From Candidatus Paceibacterota bacterium (GTDB taxonomy: Bacteria > Patescibacteriota > Minisyncoccia > Phycocordibacterales > CAJBRS01), in NCBI GenBank assembly GCA_035652395.1, contig DASRDX010000012.1, positions 160,778-209,154 on the forward strand: a DNA stretch of 48,377 nt. Direction: 5' to 3'. Positions 30,239 through 37,073 of the stretch are shown here, piece after piece. Below the pieces are notes generated by a model. It was not told the origin of the DNA, made no database searches, and saw nothing but the letters and a program-made list of their open reading frames with translations. Position 1 is the first letter of the stretch, and every line of letters starts with the position of its first letter. The translations under genes were made by a program, and so were the position numbers.

Positions 30239-30421
30239 GTGAAAAAATCTAGAGTATTTAGTTTAATTTTTCTAATTTTAGCTTTGATTATGTTTTTATA
30301 TTATGGGGTAAACCATCAGACCCTTTTCTTGCTGGGGGTAGTACCAGTATTCTGGGGAGGAATTTTTATAATACTCTCTATAGTATTTTTCCTGAGTTCG
30401 TTTATAAGAAAAAGAAAATAG
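30239..30421 (+). CDS. 60-aa two-span membrane protein between L2 and S19
   Basis: GTG start. Basic N-terminus (MKKSRVF), then two hydrophobic segments, about 8-24 (SLIFLILALIMFLYYGV) and 30-53 (FLLGVVPVFWGGIFIILSIVFFLSS), and a basic end (FIRKRK). It has its own extended -10 promoter and sits between two terminator-like hairpins in the middle of the S10 operon, so it is an independent unit. The hairpin-like element around its stop (AGGGG/CCCCT, 30420-30437, then TTTGTCTTTT) may terminate it. No family recognised. Confidence 0.6.
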   Translation: MKKSRVFSLIFLILALIMFLYYGVNHQTLFLLGVVPVFWGGIFIILSIVFFLSSFIRKRK

Positions 30422-30446
30422 GGGGTTAGGCACCCCTTTGTCTTTT
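30420..30446 (+). terminator. weak terminator after the 60-aa gene
   Basis: 5-bp GC stem (30420-30424 with 30433-30437), 8-nt loop, then TTTGTCTTTTG. Confidence 0.45.
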
Positions 30447-30478
30447 GTTTATCAAAATTTCATCTAAATCGGGCTAAT

Positions 30479-30506
30479 TTGACAGCCTCTTTGCTTCTGC
30501 TACTAT
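30479..30506 (+). promoter_or_regulatory. rpsS promoter
   Basis: Perfect TTGACA (30479-30484), 16 bp, TACTAT (30501-30506) with TGC extension. It restarts transcription of the ribosomal genes after the rplB terminator. The predicted start is about 30513. Confidence 0.7.
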
Positions 30507-30513
30507 GTTTTAA

Positions 30514-30533
30514 GCCGCCGATGGCGGCATTTT
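30514..30533 (+). promoter_or_regulatory. 5'-end hairpin of the rpsS transcript
   Basis: GCCGCC (30514-30519) pairs with GGCGGC (30523-30528), loop GAT, followed by ATTTT. It begins at the predicted transcription start, as in nusA, fusA and rpsN. Confidence 0.55.
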
Positions 30534-30543
30534 CAGTCAAAAA

Positions 30544-30903
30544 ATGACACGATCACTTAAAAAAGGTCCCTTTGTGGACGCCAAATTATTGAAGAAAATT
30601 GAGGGAAAGAAGCCGACCCAGACCGGTGTGATTAAGACTTGGGCTCGTCGAAGCGACATCAGTCCGGAAATGATCGGCTTTACCTTCGGGGTGCACAATG
30701 GCAAGCAGCATCTCGAAGTTTTCGTTACGGAAGAGATGGTCGGCCACAAATTAGGGGAGTTTTCACCGACTAAGAAGTTCCTGCGACACGGAGGAAAGAT
30801 GCAGAAAGAACAGGAAGCGGCTGCTCGCGAAGCGGAAATTAACGCCGCCAAATCGGCCCGCGCCGCCGCCGACGCCACTGCCAATAAAGCTCCCGCCAAA
30901 TAA
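30544..30903 (+). CDS. rpsS: 30S ribosomal protein S19 with C-terminal extension
   Basis: The uS19 core (about 1-88) starts [18 protein letters not shown] and has [30 protein letters not shown] in two adjoining stretches, ending in the expected KKFLRHGGK-like segment. About 30 extra residues, Ala/Lys/Glu-rich ([19 protein letters not shown]), form a probable charged helix or disordered tail beyond the normal end. S19 is the first gene of the second ribosomal transcription unit; L22 follows after 11 bp. Confidence 0.95.
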   Translation: MTRSLKKGPFVDAKLLKKIEGKKPTQTGVIKTWARRSDISPEMIGFTFGVHNGKQHLEVFVTEEMVGHKLGEFSPTKKFLRHGGKMQKEQEAAAREAEINAAKSARAAADATANKAPAK

Positions 30904-30914
30904 TTTTCACTATC

Positions 30915-31247
30915 ATGCGCGCCGCTCTTAAAACTTATCGACAGTCCCCTCGCAAGGTCCGCTTAGTAGCTGATCTCATTCGCGGCAAGAAGGCCACTGA
31001 CGCTTTAGTTACTTTACAGTTTGCCAACAAGAAGGCCGCCCAAGAATTGAGTAAACTCCTGAAGAGCGCCATCGCTAACGCCAAAACCCAAAACCTTAGC
31101 GAGACCGATTTGTTTGTGAAAGAAATTCAAGTCAATAAAGGAGTAACTTTGAAGAGAATTATGCCCCGAGCCCGAGGATCGGCGTCAGCCATTAATAAAC
31201 GCACCAGTCACATCACCATTTCCCTCGGCACTAAAGAAACAAAATAA
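30915..31247 (+). CDS. rplV: 50S ribosomal protein L22
   Basis: 110 residues, normal length. Starts with LKTYRQSPRKVRLVADLIRG and has the tunnel-lining beta hairpin KRIMPRARGSASAINKRTSH, the site of macrolide-resistance changes in other bacteria, here without obvious deletion. The middle is helical. It precedes rpsC by 1 bp, indicating coupling. Confidence 0.96.
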   Translation: MRAALKTYRQSPRKVRLVADLIRGKKATDALVTLQFANKKAAQELSKLLKSAIANAKTQNLSETDLFVKEIQVNKGVTLKRIMPRARGSASAINKRTSHITISLGTKETK

Positions 31248-31248
31248 A

Positions 31249-31917
31249 ATGTCACATACCGTTCACCCATATTCCCATAGATTAGGCATCATTCGAGACT
31301 GGAAGTCTCGCTGGTTCGGTATTAACAAACAGTATCGAGACTATCTTCGCTGCGACATTTTACTCCGTGAATGGCTGGAGAAAAAAATGCGCGGTCTTTT
31401 TGTCAGCTCAATCGAAATGGAGCGCAATCAGAAAAATTTGCGAGTCATTATTAAAAGTTCCCGACCAGGTATGATCATCGGCCGCAGCGGTGAAGGTGCC
31501 ACTAAACTCCGAAATGATATTTTGAAGCAGATGCGAAAGCTTGGTATCGAACCAAAAAATGAAGAATTAAAAATTGATATTGAGGAAATTCGCTCACCGG
31601 AATCCAATGCTTCCATTATTGCCCAGATGATTGCCGAGGGGCTCGAGAAGCGCCTGCCTTTTCGACGAGTAATGAAGCAGATGGTTGATAAAGCCATGGC
31701 TAATCGTGATGTTCAGGGAGTTAAGATTCTCCTTTCGGGTCGTCTCGGCGGCGCCGATATGTCTCGAAAAGAGGAACTTAAAAAGGGTCGCATTCCACTT
31801 CAGACTTTCAGAGCCGACATTGATTTCGTTCGATACGAAGCCAATCTGCCTTACGGCAATATTGGTATTAAAGTCTGGATTTATAAAGGCGAGATTTTTG
31901 AGAAAGACAGAAAATAA
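31249..31917 (+). CDS. rpsC: 30S ribosomal protein S3
   Basis: 222 residues. N-terminal KH domain with the SRPGMIIGRSGEGATKLRND loop (about 75-95) and the C-terminal domain beginning RDVQGVKILLSGRLGGADMS and ending around LPYGNIGIKVWIYKGE. The extreme C-terminus is short. Located at the mRNA entry. L16 follows after 9 bp. Confidence 0.96.
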   Translation: MSHTVHPYSHRLGIIRDWKSRWFGINKQYRDYLRCDILLREWLEKKMRGLFVSSIEMERNQKNLRVIIKSSRPGMIIGRSGEGATKLRNDILKQMRKLGIEPKNEELKIDIEEIRSPESNASIIAQMIAEGLEKRLPFRRVMKQMVDKAMANRDVQGVKILLSGRLGGADMSRKEELKKGRIPLQTFRADIDFVRYEANLPYGNIGIKVWIYKGEIFEKDRK

Positions 31918-31926
31918 TTTTTATTT

Positions 31927-32346
31927 ATGCTATATCCTAAAAAAGTAAAACATCGAAAATGGCAGACTACTCGTCGGAATGCAAAAAAGGATCGCGTGGA
32001 GACGCGAGGCATTGAAGTGTCTTTTGGTTCTTACGGTCTAAAAGCCGTGAGTCCCGCTCGTATCAAATCAAATCAGATTGAATCGGCTCGAAAGGTTCTG
32101 GCTCGCTCTGTCAGCAAAGTTGGTAAAATCTGGGTTCGAGTTTTCCCGGACCGACCTTTTACGGCCAAACCGGCTGAAGTCGGCATGGGGAAGGGAAAAG
32201 GCGATCTCCAGGGCTATGAATTTCAGGTTTTCCCTGGACGGGTTTTGTTTGAAATTGATGGAGTGGAAGAGGCTGTAGCTCGAGAGGCTCTGCGAAAGGC
32301 AGGAACAAAGCTTCCCGTAAAGACCCGAATTGTTTCCAGAGTATAA
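31927..32346 (+). CDS. rplP: 50S ribosomal protein L16
   Basis: 139 residues. The uL16 landmarks are PKKVKHRKW at the start, FGSYGLKAVSPARI, and the loop near the A-site tRNA elbow EVGMGKGKGDLQGYEF. In E. coli the residue before that Met-Gly is Arg81, which is hydroxylated; here the sequence has Gly. The C-terminal EAVAREALRKAGTKLPVKTR is typical. It is followed by a 36-bp gap containing a small CGCAAG/CTTGCG hairpin before L29. Confidence 0.96.
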   Translation: MLYPKKVKHRKWQTTRRNAKKDRVETRGIEVSFGSYGLKAVSPARIKSNQIESARKVLARSVSKVGKIWVRVFPDRPFTAKPAEVGMGKGKGDLQGYEFQVFPGRVLFEIDGVEEAVAREALRKAGTKLPVKTRIVSRV

Positions 32347-32382
32347 CTGAAGCGCAAGGAGCTTGCGACGACATTTAAAGCC

Positions 32383-32580
32383 ATGAAAAAAACAACTTAC
32401 AAAGGAAAAGACGAAAGAGAATTGGCGAAAACTCTCAAAGAAAAACGAGAAGCGCTAAAGAATTTTCATTTTAATCTTTCCGGAAGCAAGGTTCGAAATG
32501 TCAAAGAAGGCAGGGGACTCCGAAAAGATATTGCCCGCATTCTGACTGAACTTAATCAACCAAAAGTATCGGCAAAATAA
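32383..32580 (+). CDS. rpmC: 50S ribosomal protein L29
   Basis: 65 residues forming two helices as in uL29: [20 protein letters not shown] and [20 protein letters not shown], with the conserved pattern ELxKxLxExRxxLxxLRF modified to NFHF. The spacing to S17 is 2 bp. At the tunnel exit next to L23. Confidence 0.92.
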   Translation: MKKTTYKGKDERELAKTLKEKREALKNFHFNLSGSKVRNVKEGRGLRKDIARILTELNQPKVSAK

Positions 32581-32582
32581 TT

Positions 32583-32837
32583 ATGGCTACCACAAATCCC
32601 CAACCGAATATCCGTCGCCGCATTCTTTCCGGTGTTATCATGTCTGACAAAATGAAAGACACTGTCGTTGTGCGAGTGGAAAGATATGTCAAACATCCGA
32701 AATACGGTAAATACATCAAGCACGCCAAACGATACAAAGCTCACGATCCGGGCAATGCTCACAAGATGGGAGAGAAAGTCCGAATTGAAGAGTGTCGTCC
32801 GATTTCCAAAGATAAACACTTTAAAGTAATTGCTTAA
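32583..32837 (+). CDS. rpsQ: 30S ribosomal protein S17
   Basis: 84 residues. OB-fold protein with [38 protein letters not shown] and the end [20 protein letters not shown]. About 6 residues longer than the core at the N-terminus (ATTNPQPNI). Start ATG two bases after L29 stop; followed by L14 two bases after its stop. Confidence 0.96.
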   Translation: MATTNPQPNIRRRILSGVIMSDKMKDTVVVRVERYVKHPKYGKYIKHAKRYKAHDPGNAHKMGEKVRIEECRPISKDKHFKVIA

Positions 32838-32839
32838 AT

Positions 32840-33211
32840 ATGATTCAGCCACGTTCCATCGTAAATATTGTAGATAATTCCGGCGCCAAGATCGGTCGCA
32901 TTTTCAAAGTACTTGGCTCTTCCAAGAAGCGATATGCTGAAATCGGCGAGGAAGTAGTTTTGTCTGTTCAGAAGGCCGAACCTCGAAAGCAGGTCAAAAA
33001 GAAGGACGTTCTTCAGGCCGTGGTGGTTCGTCAGAAGAAAGCCTATCGGCGCAAGGATGGTTCATATGTTCGCTTTGATGAGAACGCCGTTGTGATTTTG
33101 GAGAAAGGCAAGAAAGAGCCGATCGCTGGCCGTGTTTTCGGACCAATTCCTCGGGAAATTGCTGAATTCGGTTATCAGACTATTGCTTCACGGGCTCCGG
33201 AAATCGTTTAA
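32840..33211 (+). CDS. rplN: 50S ribosomal protein L14
   Basis: 123 residues, normal length. Begins MIQPRSIVNIVDNSGAKIGR, has AVVVRQKKAYRRKDGSYVRF and FDENAVVILEKGKKEPIAGR, and ends GPIPREIAEFGYQTIASRAP. A typical uL14; the segment after the first strand (VLGSSKKRYAEIGEE) lacks the usual glycine-rich stretch. L24 follows after 12 bp. Confidence 0.96.
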   Translation: MIQPRSIVNIVDNSGAKIGRIFKVLGSSKKRYAEIGEEVVLSVQKAEPRKQVKKKDVLQAVVVRQKKAYRRKDGSYVRFDENAVVILEKGKKEPIAGRVFGPIPREIAEFGYQTIASRAPEIV

Positions 33212-33223
33212 ATCCTTAGACTT

Positions 33224-33529
33224 ATGAAGATCAAAAAGGGAGACAATATCATAGTAATTACCGGCAAAGACAAAGGCACCACAGGCAAGGTGGCCAAGGC
33301 CTTTCCTGCTAGAAATTTAGTCCTGATTTCCGGAGTGAATATTAAAAAACGACACCAGAAATCCAAGCGGGCTGATCAGAAAGGTCAGGTTGTGGAAGTA
33401 TCTTCACCCATTCATGTCTCCAATGTGATGGTAGTGGACGATAATGGTAAGCGTGGCCGAGTAGGTAAAAAATTGGTCGGGGAAAGTTATGTTAGAGTTC
33501 ATAAGAAGTCGGGAAAAACAATTCAATAA
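33224..33529 (+). CDS. rplX: 50S ribosomal protein L24
   Basis: 101 residues. KOW motif near the start: MKIKKGDNIIVITGKDKGTT then GKVAKAFPARNLVLISGVNI, and the conserved KKRHQKSKRADQKGQVVEVS and SPIHVSNVMVVD. Initiates 50S assembly. L5 follows after 3 bp. Confidence 0.96.
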   Translation: MKIKKGDNIIVITGKDKGTTGKVAKAFPARNLVLISGVNIKKRHQKSKRADQKGQVVEVSSPIHVSNVMVVDDNGKRGRVGKKLVGESYVRVHKKSGKTIQ

Positions 33530-33532
33530 ATA

Positions 33533-34111
33533 ATGTCGCAAGCTCCTATAAGATTCATGCCAACCGTAAAAGAAAAACAGAATAAAATGTTCGACACCCT
33601 GAAAGGGGAATTTAAATATAAGAACAAGATGCAGGCGCCGAAGGTGGTGAAGGTTGTTCTTTCTTCCGCTACCGGTTCCATTAAGGATCCAAAGAAAAAA
33701 GAATTGATTGCCGACCGTCTGACTAAAATTTCCGGCCAGAAGGTTTCGCCTCGAGCGGCCAAAAAATCGGTAGCTTCGTTCAAGATTCGACAAGGCGATC
33801 AGATTGGTTACCAAGTAACTTTGCGCGGTCCGCGAATGTTCGACTTCTTGGAGAAATTAGTGAATGTTTCCTTGCCGCGAACTCGTGACTTCCGTGGAGT
33901 GAAACTTTCGGCTCTGGACGATTTGGGAAATTTTACTCTCGGTATCAAAGAGCACACTATTTTTCCGGAAACTTCTGATGAGGAATTGAAAGATGTTTTT
34001 GGTTTGGCAGTGACGATCGTTACCACTTCAAAAGATAAGAAACAGACCGAAAAATTCTTGGAAAGTCTCGGATTTGTCTTCCGTAAGACGGAAGCCAATC
34101 AAACTAAATAA
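33533..34111 (+). CDS. rplE: 50S ribosomal protein L5
   Basis: 192 residues, about a dozen more than usual, partly from the N-terminus. Contains YKNKMQAPKVVKVVLSSATG, the conserved SFKIRQGDQIGYQVTLRG, and FDFLEKLVNVSLPRTRDFRG, then FTLGIKEHTIFPE. Binds 5S rRNA. It is the last gene before a strong terminator, and a gap of 307 bp separates it from S14, a place where this operon is normally continuous. Confidence 0.96.
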   Translation: MSQAPIRFMPTVKEKQNKMFDTLKGEFKYKNKMQAPKVVKVVLSSATGSIKDPKKKELIADRLTKISGQKVSPRAAKKSVASFKIRQGDQIGYQVTLRGPRMFDFLEKLVNVSLPRTRDFRGVKLSALDDLGNFTLGIKEHTIFPETSDEELKDVFGLAVTIVTTSKDKKQTEKFLESLGFVFRKTEANQTK

Positions 34112-34113
34112 TT

Positions 34114-34142
34114 AGAAACGGCGCCGAAGGCGCCGTTTCTCT
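34114..34142 (+). terminator. terminator after rplE
   Basis: 12-bp perfect stem (34114-34125 with 34129-34140), loop GAA, then CTT. The stem resembles that after rpsG. Confidence 0.85.
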
Positions 34143-34148
34143 TAATAT

Positions 34149-34170
34149 AAAAAGTCGCTCTAGGAGCGAC
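34149..34170 (-). terminator. terminator of the antisense small gene
   Basis: On the minus strand GTCGCTC/GAGCGAC (34164-34170 with 34154-34160) is followed by TTTTT (34149-34153) and ATATT. The TAG stop codon of the gene (34160-34162) lies partly in the loop. Confidence 0.8.
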
Positions 34171-34288
34171 CAGTGCCCGAATGTTTATCCAGCCAGTCAA
34201 TCGGGAGGACTATTCCGAAGAAAATTAAGGCCAAAATGGTGAAATCTGGCCATTGATACCATACAACTTCACAGTTAAGAACTTTCAT
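34160..34288 (-). CDS. 42-aa single-span membrane protein, antisense within the spc operon gap
   Basis: ATG 34288 to TAG 34160. The peptide starts MKVLNCEVVWYQWPD, has one hydrophobic segment (FTILALIFFGIVLPI) and ends with a polar tail (DWLDKHSGTGRS). Three signals support it. A TGTGATAAG box lies 10 nt upstream (34299-34307), an AAGGTG lies before the start, and a classical terminator sits exactly at the stop. No family recognised. It is divergent from the rpsN promoter that follows and occupies most of the spacer between L5 and S14. Confidence 0.55.
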   Translation of the reverse strand: MKVLNCEVVWYQWPDFTILALIFFGIVLPIDWLDKHSGTGRS

Positions 34289-34298
34289 CTCTGGTCAC

Positions 34299-34307
34299 CT
34301 TATCACA
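34299..34307 (-). promoter_or_regulatory. extended -10 promoter of the 42-aa gene
   Basis: Minus strand TGTGATAAG, 10 nt before the ATG; predicted leader of about 3 nt. Confidence 0.45.
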
Positions 34308-34332
34308 CAAAAATCAGCTTTCAACCCTCTAT

Positions 34333-34360
34333 TTGACTTCCTTTCTCCCTCTGATAAGAT
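34333..34360 (+). promoter_or_regulatory. rpsN promoter
   Basis: TTGACT (34333-34338), 16 bp, TAAGAT (34355-34360) with the TGA extension. Predicted start near 34367. Confidence 0.65.
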
Positions 34361-34368
34361 GATTTTAC

Positions 34369-34389
34369 GCCCATTTTTGGGCTGTTTTT
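34369..34389 (+). promoter_or_regulatory. 5'-end hairpin with U-tract of the rpsN transcript
   Basis: GCCCA (34369-34373) pairs with TGGGC (34378-34382), loop TTTT, followed by TGTTTTT. It begins about 2 nt after the predicted transcription start; rpsN follows at 34419. Confidence 0.55.
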
Positions 34390-34418
34390 ATCAAATAAAC
34401 AAGCTCGCAAGTTCCTAA

Positions 34419-34604
34419 ATGGCAAAGACTTCCGTAAAAGCTAGAGCGGCTCGTCCGCCAAAATTCAAAAGTCGAGTAGTCCGACGCTGCTTTCGCTGTG
34501 GCCGAAAAAATGGCTACATGCGAGATTTCGCTCTCTGTCGTATTTGTTTCCGTGAAGCCGCCAACGAAGGCAAGATTCCGGGGATTAAGAAGTCTTCTTG
34601 GTAA
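34419..34604 (+). CDS. rpsN: 30S ribosomal protein S14, zinc-binding type
   Basis: 61 residues, the short (C+) form. Two CxxC pairs, CFRCGRK and CRICFRE, form a zinc ribbon; GYMRDFALCRICFREAANEG and the end PGIKKSSW are typical. Because it starts a new transcription unit (promoter at 34333), S14 to map may be regulated separately from the genes before L5. S8 follows after 13 bp. Confidence 0.97.
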   Translation: MAKTSVKARAARPPKFKSRVVRRCFRCGRKNGYMRDFALCRICFREAANEGKIPGIKKSSW

Positions 34605-34617
34605 TTATTTTACAATC

Positions 34618-35010
34618 ATGCGCGACCTAATTGCTGATCTCATCATTAAAATCAAGAATGCCAACATGGCCGGCCATGAAACGGTTACTTTACCTTATTC
34701 AAAAATAGGCAGTGCCGTTTTAGAAGTCTTGGAAAAAGAAGGATATGTTCAAGGTCTAAACAAAAAAGGCAAGAAAATTACGAAATCAATTGAAGTCGGC
34801 TTAGTTTATGAAGACGGGAAAAAACCTAGAATTACCGGAGTCGAGAGAGTTTCAAAATTTTCCAAAAGAGTTTATCAAAAAGCTAAGGAAATCCGATCGG
34901 TTCGATCAAACTTTGGCATGCTCGTTCTGACTACTCCCAAAGGTATTTTGACTGATAAAGAAGCTAGGAAGGAAAAAGTGGGAGGAGAAGCCTTGTTTAA
35001 AATTTGGTAA
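34618..35010 (+). CDS. rpsH: 30S ribosomal protein S8
   Basis: 130 residues from ATG 34618 (MRDLIADLIIKIKNANM). A longer frame overlaps S14 out of register and is not used. Conserved parts: LPYSKIGSAVLEVLEKEGYV, KPRITGVERVSKFSKRVYQK and the end GILTDKEARKEKVGGEALFK. S8 binds the central domain of 16S rRNA. L6 follows after 38 bp without terminator. Confidence 0.96.
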   Translation: MRDLIADLIIKIKNANMAGHETVTLPYSKIGSAVLEVLEKEGYVQGLNKKGKKITKSIEVGLVYEDGKKPRITGVERVSKFSKRVYQKAKEIRSVRSNFGMLVLTTPKGILTDKEARKEKVGGEALFKIW

Positions 35011-35048
35011 TTAATAGAATTCTATAAATAACGTCATAATTTTTTTAT

Positions 35049-35582
35049 ATGTCTCGCGTCGGCAAACAAATCATTCAAATTCCATCTAATACTGAAGTAA
35101 AAGTTTCTTCAGGCTTTGTTGATATTAAGGGTCCGAAAGGCACTCTTTCCAAGAAGTTTAGTGACGCAATTGAGATTAAAGTTGATGGCCAAAACGTAAC
35201 CCTAATGCCTACTAAAGAAGATTTGGAAACGCAGGCTCTCTGGGGCACTTATGCATCACATCTCGCCAATATGATTGAAGGCGTAAATAATCCTTACGTT
35301 AAGAAGTTAGTGATAGAGGGCATTGGTTACCGAGCCGAAGTTTCCGGCACTAATTTGGTTTTAAATCTCGGTTTTTCTCATCAGATAAAAGTGGAAATTC
35401 CTGCCGAATTAAAGGTGACGGTTGATAAAAATATTTTAACTGTTTCCGGCGCGGACAAAGAGCTGGTTGGTCAGTTTGCTTCCAAAATCCGTGCCATGAA
35501 AAAGCCCGAACCATATAAAGGTAAAGGTATTCGATATGAAAAGGAAGTGGTCAGACGAAAACAAGGCAAGAAATCTGTTTAA
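35049..35582 (+). CDS. rplF: 50S ribosomal protein L6
   Basis: 177 residues, two tandem L6 domains. Begins [20 protein letters not shown] and has [14 protein letters not shown]; the second domain has [20 protein letters not shown] and the conserved end [20 protein letters not shown]-like. Typical length and order. L18 follows after 5 bp. Confidence 0.96.
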   Translation: MSRVGKQIIQIPSNTEVKVSSGFVDIKGPKGTLSKKFSDAIEIKVDGQNVTLMPTKEDLETQALWGTYASHLANMIEGVNNPYVKKLVIEGIGYRAEVSGTNLVLNLGFSHQIKVEIPAELKVTVDKNILTVSGADKELVGQFASKIRAMKKPEPYKGKGIRYEKEVVRRKQGKKSV

Positions 35583-35587
35583 TAATA

Positions 35588-35929
35588 ATGAAAACAAAGA
35601 CTGAACAAAGAAATAGACGACGTAAGAGAATCAGAGCCAAAGTCTCTGGCACTAAAAGCATGCCTCGACTTTCGGTCTTTAAATCAAACAAATACATTTA
35701 TGCCCAATTGATTGATGATGAGGGAGGGAAGACTCTTGCCACCTCATCTTCTATGAAGGTGAAAGGAAAGGGCAAGACTGAACAGGCCAGAAAAGTTGGT
35801 GAAGATTTGGCTAAAAAAGCTGAAGCCCAGAAAATCAAGAAAGCCGTTTTTGATCGCGGTGGTTTTGTTTACACTGGTCGAGTCAGAGCTTTGGCGGAAG
35901 GAGCCAGAGAAGGTGGTTTGAAATTTTAA
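35588..35929 (+). CDS. rplR: 50S ribosomal protein L18
   Basis: 113 residues. N-terminal basic part ([20 protein letters not shown]), [20 protein letters not shown], and the end [20 protein letters not shown]. Binds 5S rRNA with L5. Normal length. A gap of 53 bp to S5 contains no obvious promoter or terminator. Confidence 0.96.
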   Translation: MKTKTEQRNRRRKRIRAKVSGTKSMPRLSVFKSNKYIYAQLIDDEGGKTLATSSSMKVKGKGKTEQARKVGEDLAKKAEAQKIKKAVFDRGGFVYTGRVRALAEGAREGGLKF

Positions 35930-35982
35930 TATTTAATTAAACATTACAACTCTATTAACTAGGAGTTTACGACGGCATTAAC

Positions 35983-36627
35983 ATGAATGATGAAGATAAA
36001 AATTTAAATACGAAGGAGGAAGCGGTAGCCCAAGAAACTGTAGCGACGACCGATTCTTCCGCCGCTTCGGCCGCGCCGAGCCGCGACCAAGGCAATCGTC
36101 GCGGCTCTTCATCCGCCCCCGGCTTTTCCCGCGGCCCTCGTCAGAAAAACGAACGTAAGCCTCGCCGCGAGCCCAGAGCTCGTCCGGAATTTGATCAGCG
36201 TATCATTGCTATTCGCCGCGTTACTCGAGTGGCCGCCGGAGGACGACGTTTTAGTTTCAGCGTGGCTTTAGTGGCTGGAAATCGCAAAGGTCAGGTTGGG
36301 GTAGGAACCGGTAAGGCCGGAGATACTTCTCTCGCCATTGAAAAGGCCCTGAAAAACGCCAAGAAAAATATGATTACCATTCGGACTACTAAAGAAATGT
36401 CCATTCCACACGAAGTTGACGCAAAGTATTCCAGCGCTCGCGTAGAAATTATGCCTGCTCGCGGACGTGGAATTACCGCCGGCAGCTCCGTCCGAGACGT
36501 TATTGATTTGGCCGGCCTGAAAGACGTCACTGCCAAACTTCGATCGGGCACTAAAAACAAACTCAATAACGCCCGAGCCGCGGTTAAAGCTCTTAACACC
36601 CTGAAAGTTTCCAAAGTGGCTGCCTAA
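35983..36627 (+). CDS. rpsE: 30S ribosomal protein S5 with long N-terminal tail
   Basis: 214 residues. The core (about 68-214) has FDQRIIAIRRVTRVAAGGRR, FSFSVALVAGNRKGQVGVGT and PARGRGITAGSSVRDVIDLA. It is preceded by about 65 residues rich in Ser, Ala, Arg and acidic groups (EEAVAQETVATTDSSAASAA), probably disordered. A palindrome with 10-nt loop at 36078-36107 lies in that tail. L15 follows after 5 bp with no gene for L30, which normally stands between S5 and L15. Confidence 0.96.
   Translation: MNDEDKNLNTKEEAVAQETVATTDSSAASAAPSRDQGNRRGSSSAPGFSRGPRQKNERKPRREPRARPEFDQRIIAIRRVTRVAAGGRRFSFSVALVAGNRKGQVGVGTGKAGDTSLAIEKALKNAKKNMITIRTTKEMSIPHEVDAKYSSARVEIMPARGRGITAGSSVRDVIDLAGLKDVTAKLRSGTKNKLNNARAAVKALNTLKVSKVAA
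36078..36107. repeat. palindrome with 10-nt loop in the S5 tail
   Basis: GAGCCGCGAC (36078-36087) pairs perfectly with 36098-36107, loop 10 nt. Same geometry as the recJ and rnhA elements (arms 10, loop 10). Confidence 0.75.
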
Positions 36628-36632
36628 CTATC

Positions 36633-37073
36633 ATGCAATCAAATCAATTAAAAAGAATTCATAAAAATAAGAAATCGGCCCGAGTTGGTCGCGGCGGCAA
36701 ACGTGGTAAGACTGCCGGACGTGGCACCAAAGGCCAGAAAGCTCGCGCTGGGCGCAAATTGCGACCGGAAATGCGCGACATCATCAAGAAACTGCCAAAA
36801 CGACGCGGCCGCGGTAAAAACTCTTTCTTAAGTATTCAGGAAAAACCCTTAATTATAAATCTCACCACTTTGGAAGCAGTTTTTGAGAATGGCGAAAAAA
36901 TTACCCCTTCCTCTTTAGTCAAAAAGAATGTTGTCAGTCTCTACAAAGGCCGCACTCCTCGGGTAAAAATTCTAGGCGACGGAGATTTCAGCAAGAAAGT
37001 GGAAATCTCTGGCTGCTTGGTTTCAGCGGGAGCCAAGAGTAAAATAGAAAAGGCTGGTGGAAAGATAAGCTAA
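36633..37073 (+). CDS. rplO: 50S ribosomal protein L15
   Basis: 146 residues. The basic Gly-rich N-terminus (KKSARVGRGGKRGKTAGRGT, KGQKARAGRKLRPEM) and the C-terminal globular part ending VSAGAKSKIEKAGGKIS are typical for uL15. The TAA stop overlaps the ATG of secY by one base, the usual coupling. Confidence 0.96.
   Translation: MQSNQLKRIHKNKKSARVGRGGKRGKTAGRGTKGQKARAGRKLRPEMRDIIKKLPKRRGRGKNSFLSIQEKPLIINLTTLEAVFENGEKITPSSLVKKNVVSLYKGRTPRVKILGDGDFSKKVEISGCLVSAGAKSKIEKAGGKIS

Noticed and set aside
34498-34617. Longer start of S8 overlapping S14
   Set aside because: The extra residues are an out-of-frame reading of S14; S8 proteins begin at the equivalent of 34618.
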